From Treponema sp. UBA6367 (GTDB lineage: Bacteria; Spirochaetota; Spirochaetia; Treponematales; Treponemataceae), in contig DJRF01000008.1 in the NCBI GenBank assembly GCA_002437725.1, forward strand, positions 1 through 27,854: a stretch of 27,854 bases of DNA, given 5' to 3'. A program made the translations under genes and the position numbers. Positions 27,696-27,854 of this stretch are shown one piece after another (the stretch's first letter is position 1; each line of letters opens with the position of its first letter). Below the pieces are notes generated by a model. That model made no database searches. It was not told where the DNA came from and saw nothing but the letters and a program-made list of their open reading frames with translations.

Positions 27696-27854
27696 AGCCT
27701 GAAATTCGAGTTTTTTTATAAATTGAAAAAAAACGCTTTCAGCGACTTTCCAAGGTTTGTTTACTAACCCTTGCTGCAGATGGTTGTGCTCTAACGAAGT
27801 TTGAATTGGTTTGGGTTGCTATGCAACCTTAATCGTTCTTATCGCACAAAATCT
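27696..27854. repeat. Divergent second copy of the MITE-like end, running off the window
   Basis: AGCCTGAAATTCGAG followed by seven Ts (27696-27717) matches the MITE terminal repeat at 6778-6796 at 12 of the first 15 bases, and ATAAATTGAA follows in both. Further on are hairpins CGCT/AGCG (27734-27744) and GGTTGC/GCAACC (27814-27828). The other end is outside the window, so element limits are unknown. It lies upstream of asnB and could affect its promoter. Confidence 0.45.

Overview
This window reads as low-GC chromosome of a host-associated spirochaete, most likely a Treponema. That is an inference from the feel of the proteins (a LoaP-type NusG paralogue of the spirochaete kind, HD-GYP, AsnB/GltB) and from several short repeat blocks resembling dispersed treponemal repeats. 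No rRNA, tRNA or CRISPR array was found.

Region 1 (1-3000) is a small accessory and decay zone. It holds a DUF4177-like C-terminus running in from the left edge, a strong bidirectional terminator, a frameshifted gene remnant, a 1.2 kb IS3-family element with a -1 slippery heptamer and a broken orfB, a conserved hypothetical gene with a clear promoter, and a DUF6037-like gene split by a frameshift.

Region 2 (3050-17812, all on the minus strand) is a Wzx/Wzy-type cell-surface polysaccharide cluster. In transcription order it has a Wzx flippase, a secreted deacetylase-like protein, a radical SAM protein, a polysaccharide pyruvyl transferase, a GT2, a PIN-like protein, a Wzy-like polymerase, a GT4, a small-protein/GNAT pair, a GT2, UDP-galactopyranose mutase (Glf), a HicB/HicA pair, an OafA-type acyltransferase and a GT2. 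Glf implies a galactofuranose-containing glycan. The acyl- and pyruvyl transferases imply acylated and pyruvylated sugars. No initiating phosphoglycosyl transferase, chain-length regulator or outer-membrane exporter lies in the window. Toxin-antitoxin-like modules, a 215-bp MITE-like element and a GC-rich repeat sit between or within the glycan genes, which suggests repeated shuffling.

Region 3 (17813-20821) is the control end. A NusG paralogue (LoaP/RfaH-like) heads the minus-strand block. It is followed by a structured or repeat-like 130-bp block, a lone HipA-like kinase gene, a DUF4160/DUF2442 pair, then a good sigma70-type promoter with a roughly 300-nt leader in front of wzx. The likely logic is processive antitermination of the long polysaccharide operon by the LoaP-like protein.

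Region 4 (20822-27659) is more core-like. A divergently transcribed HD-GYP c-di-GMP phosphodiesterase meets, 3 bp apart and convergently, an asnB-gltB operon (asparagine synthetase and glutamate synthase large subunit). Upstream of asnB, at the right edge, is a divergent second copy of the MITE-like end sequence.
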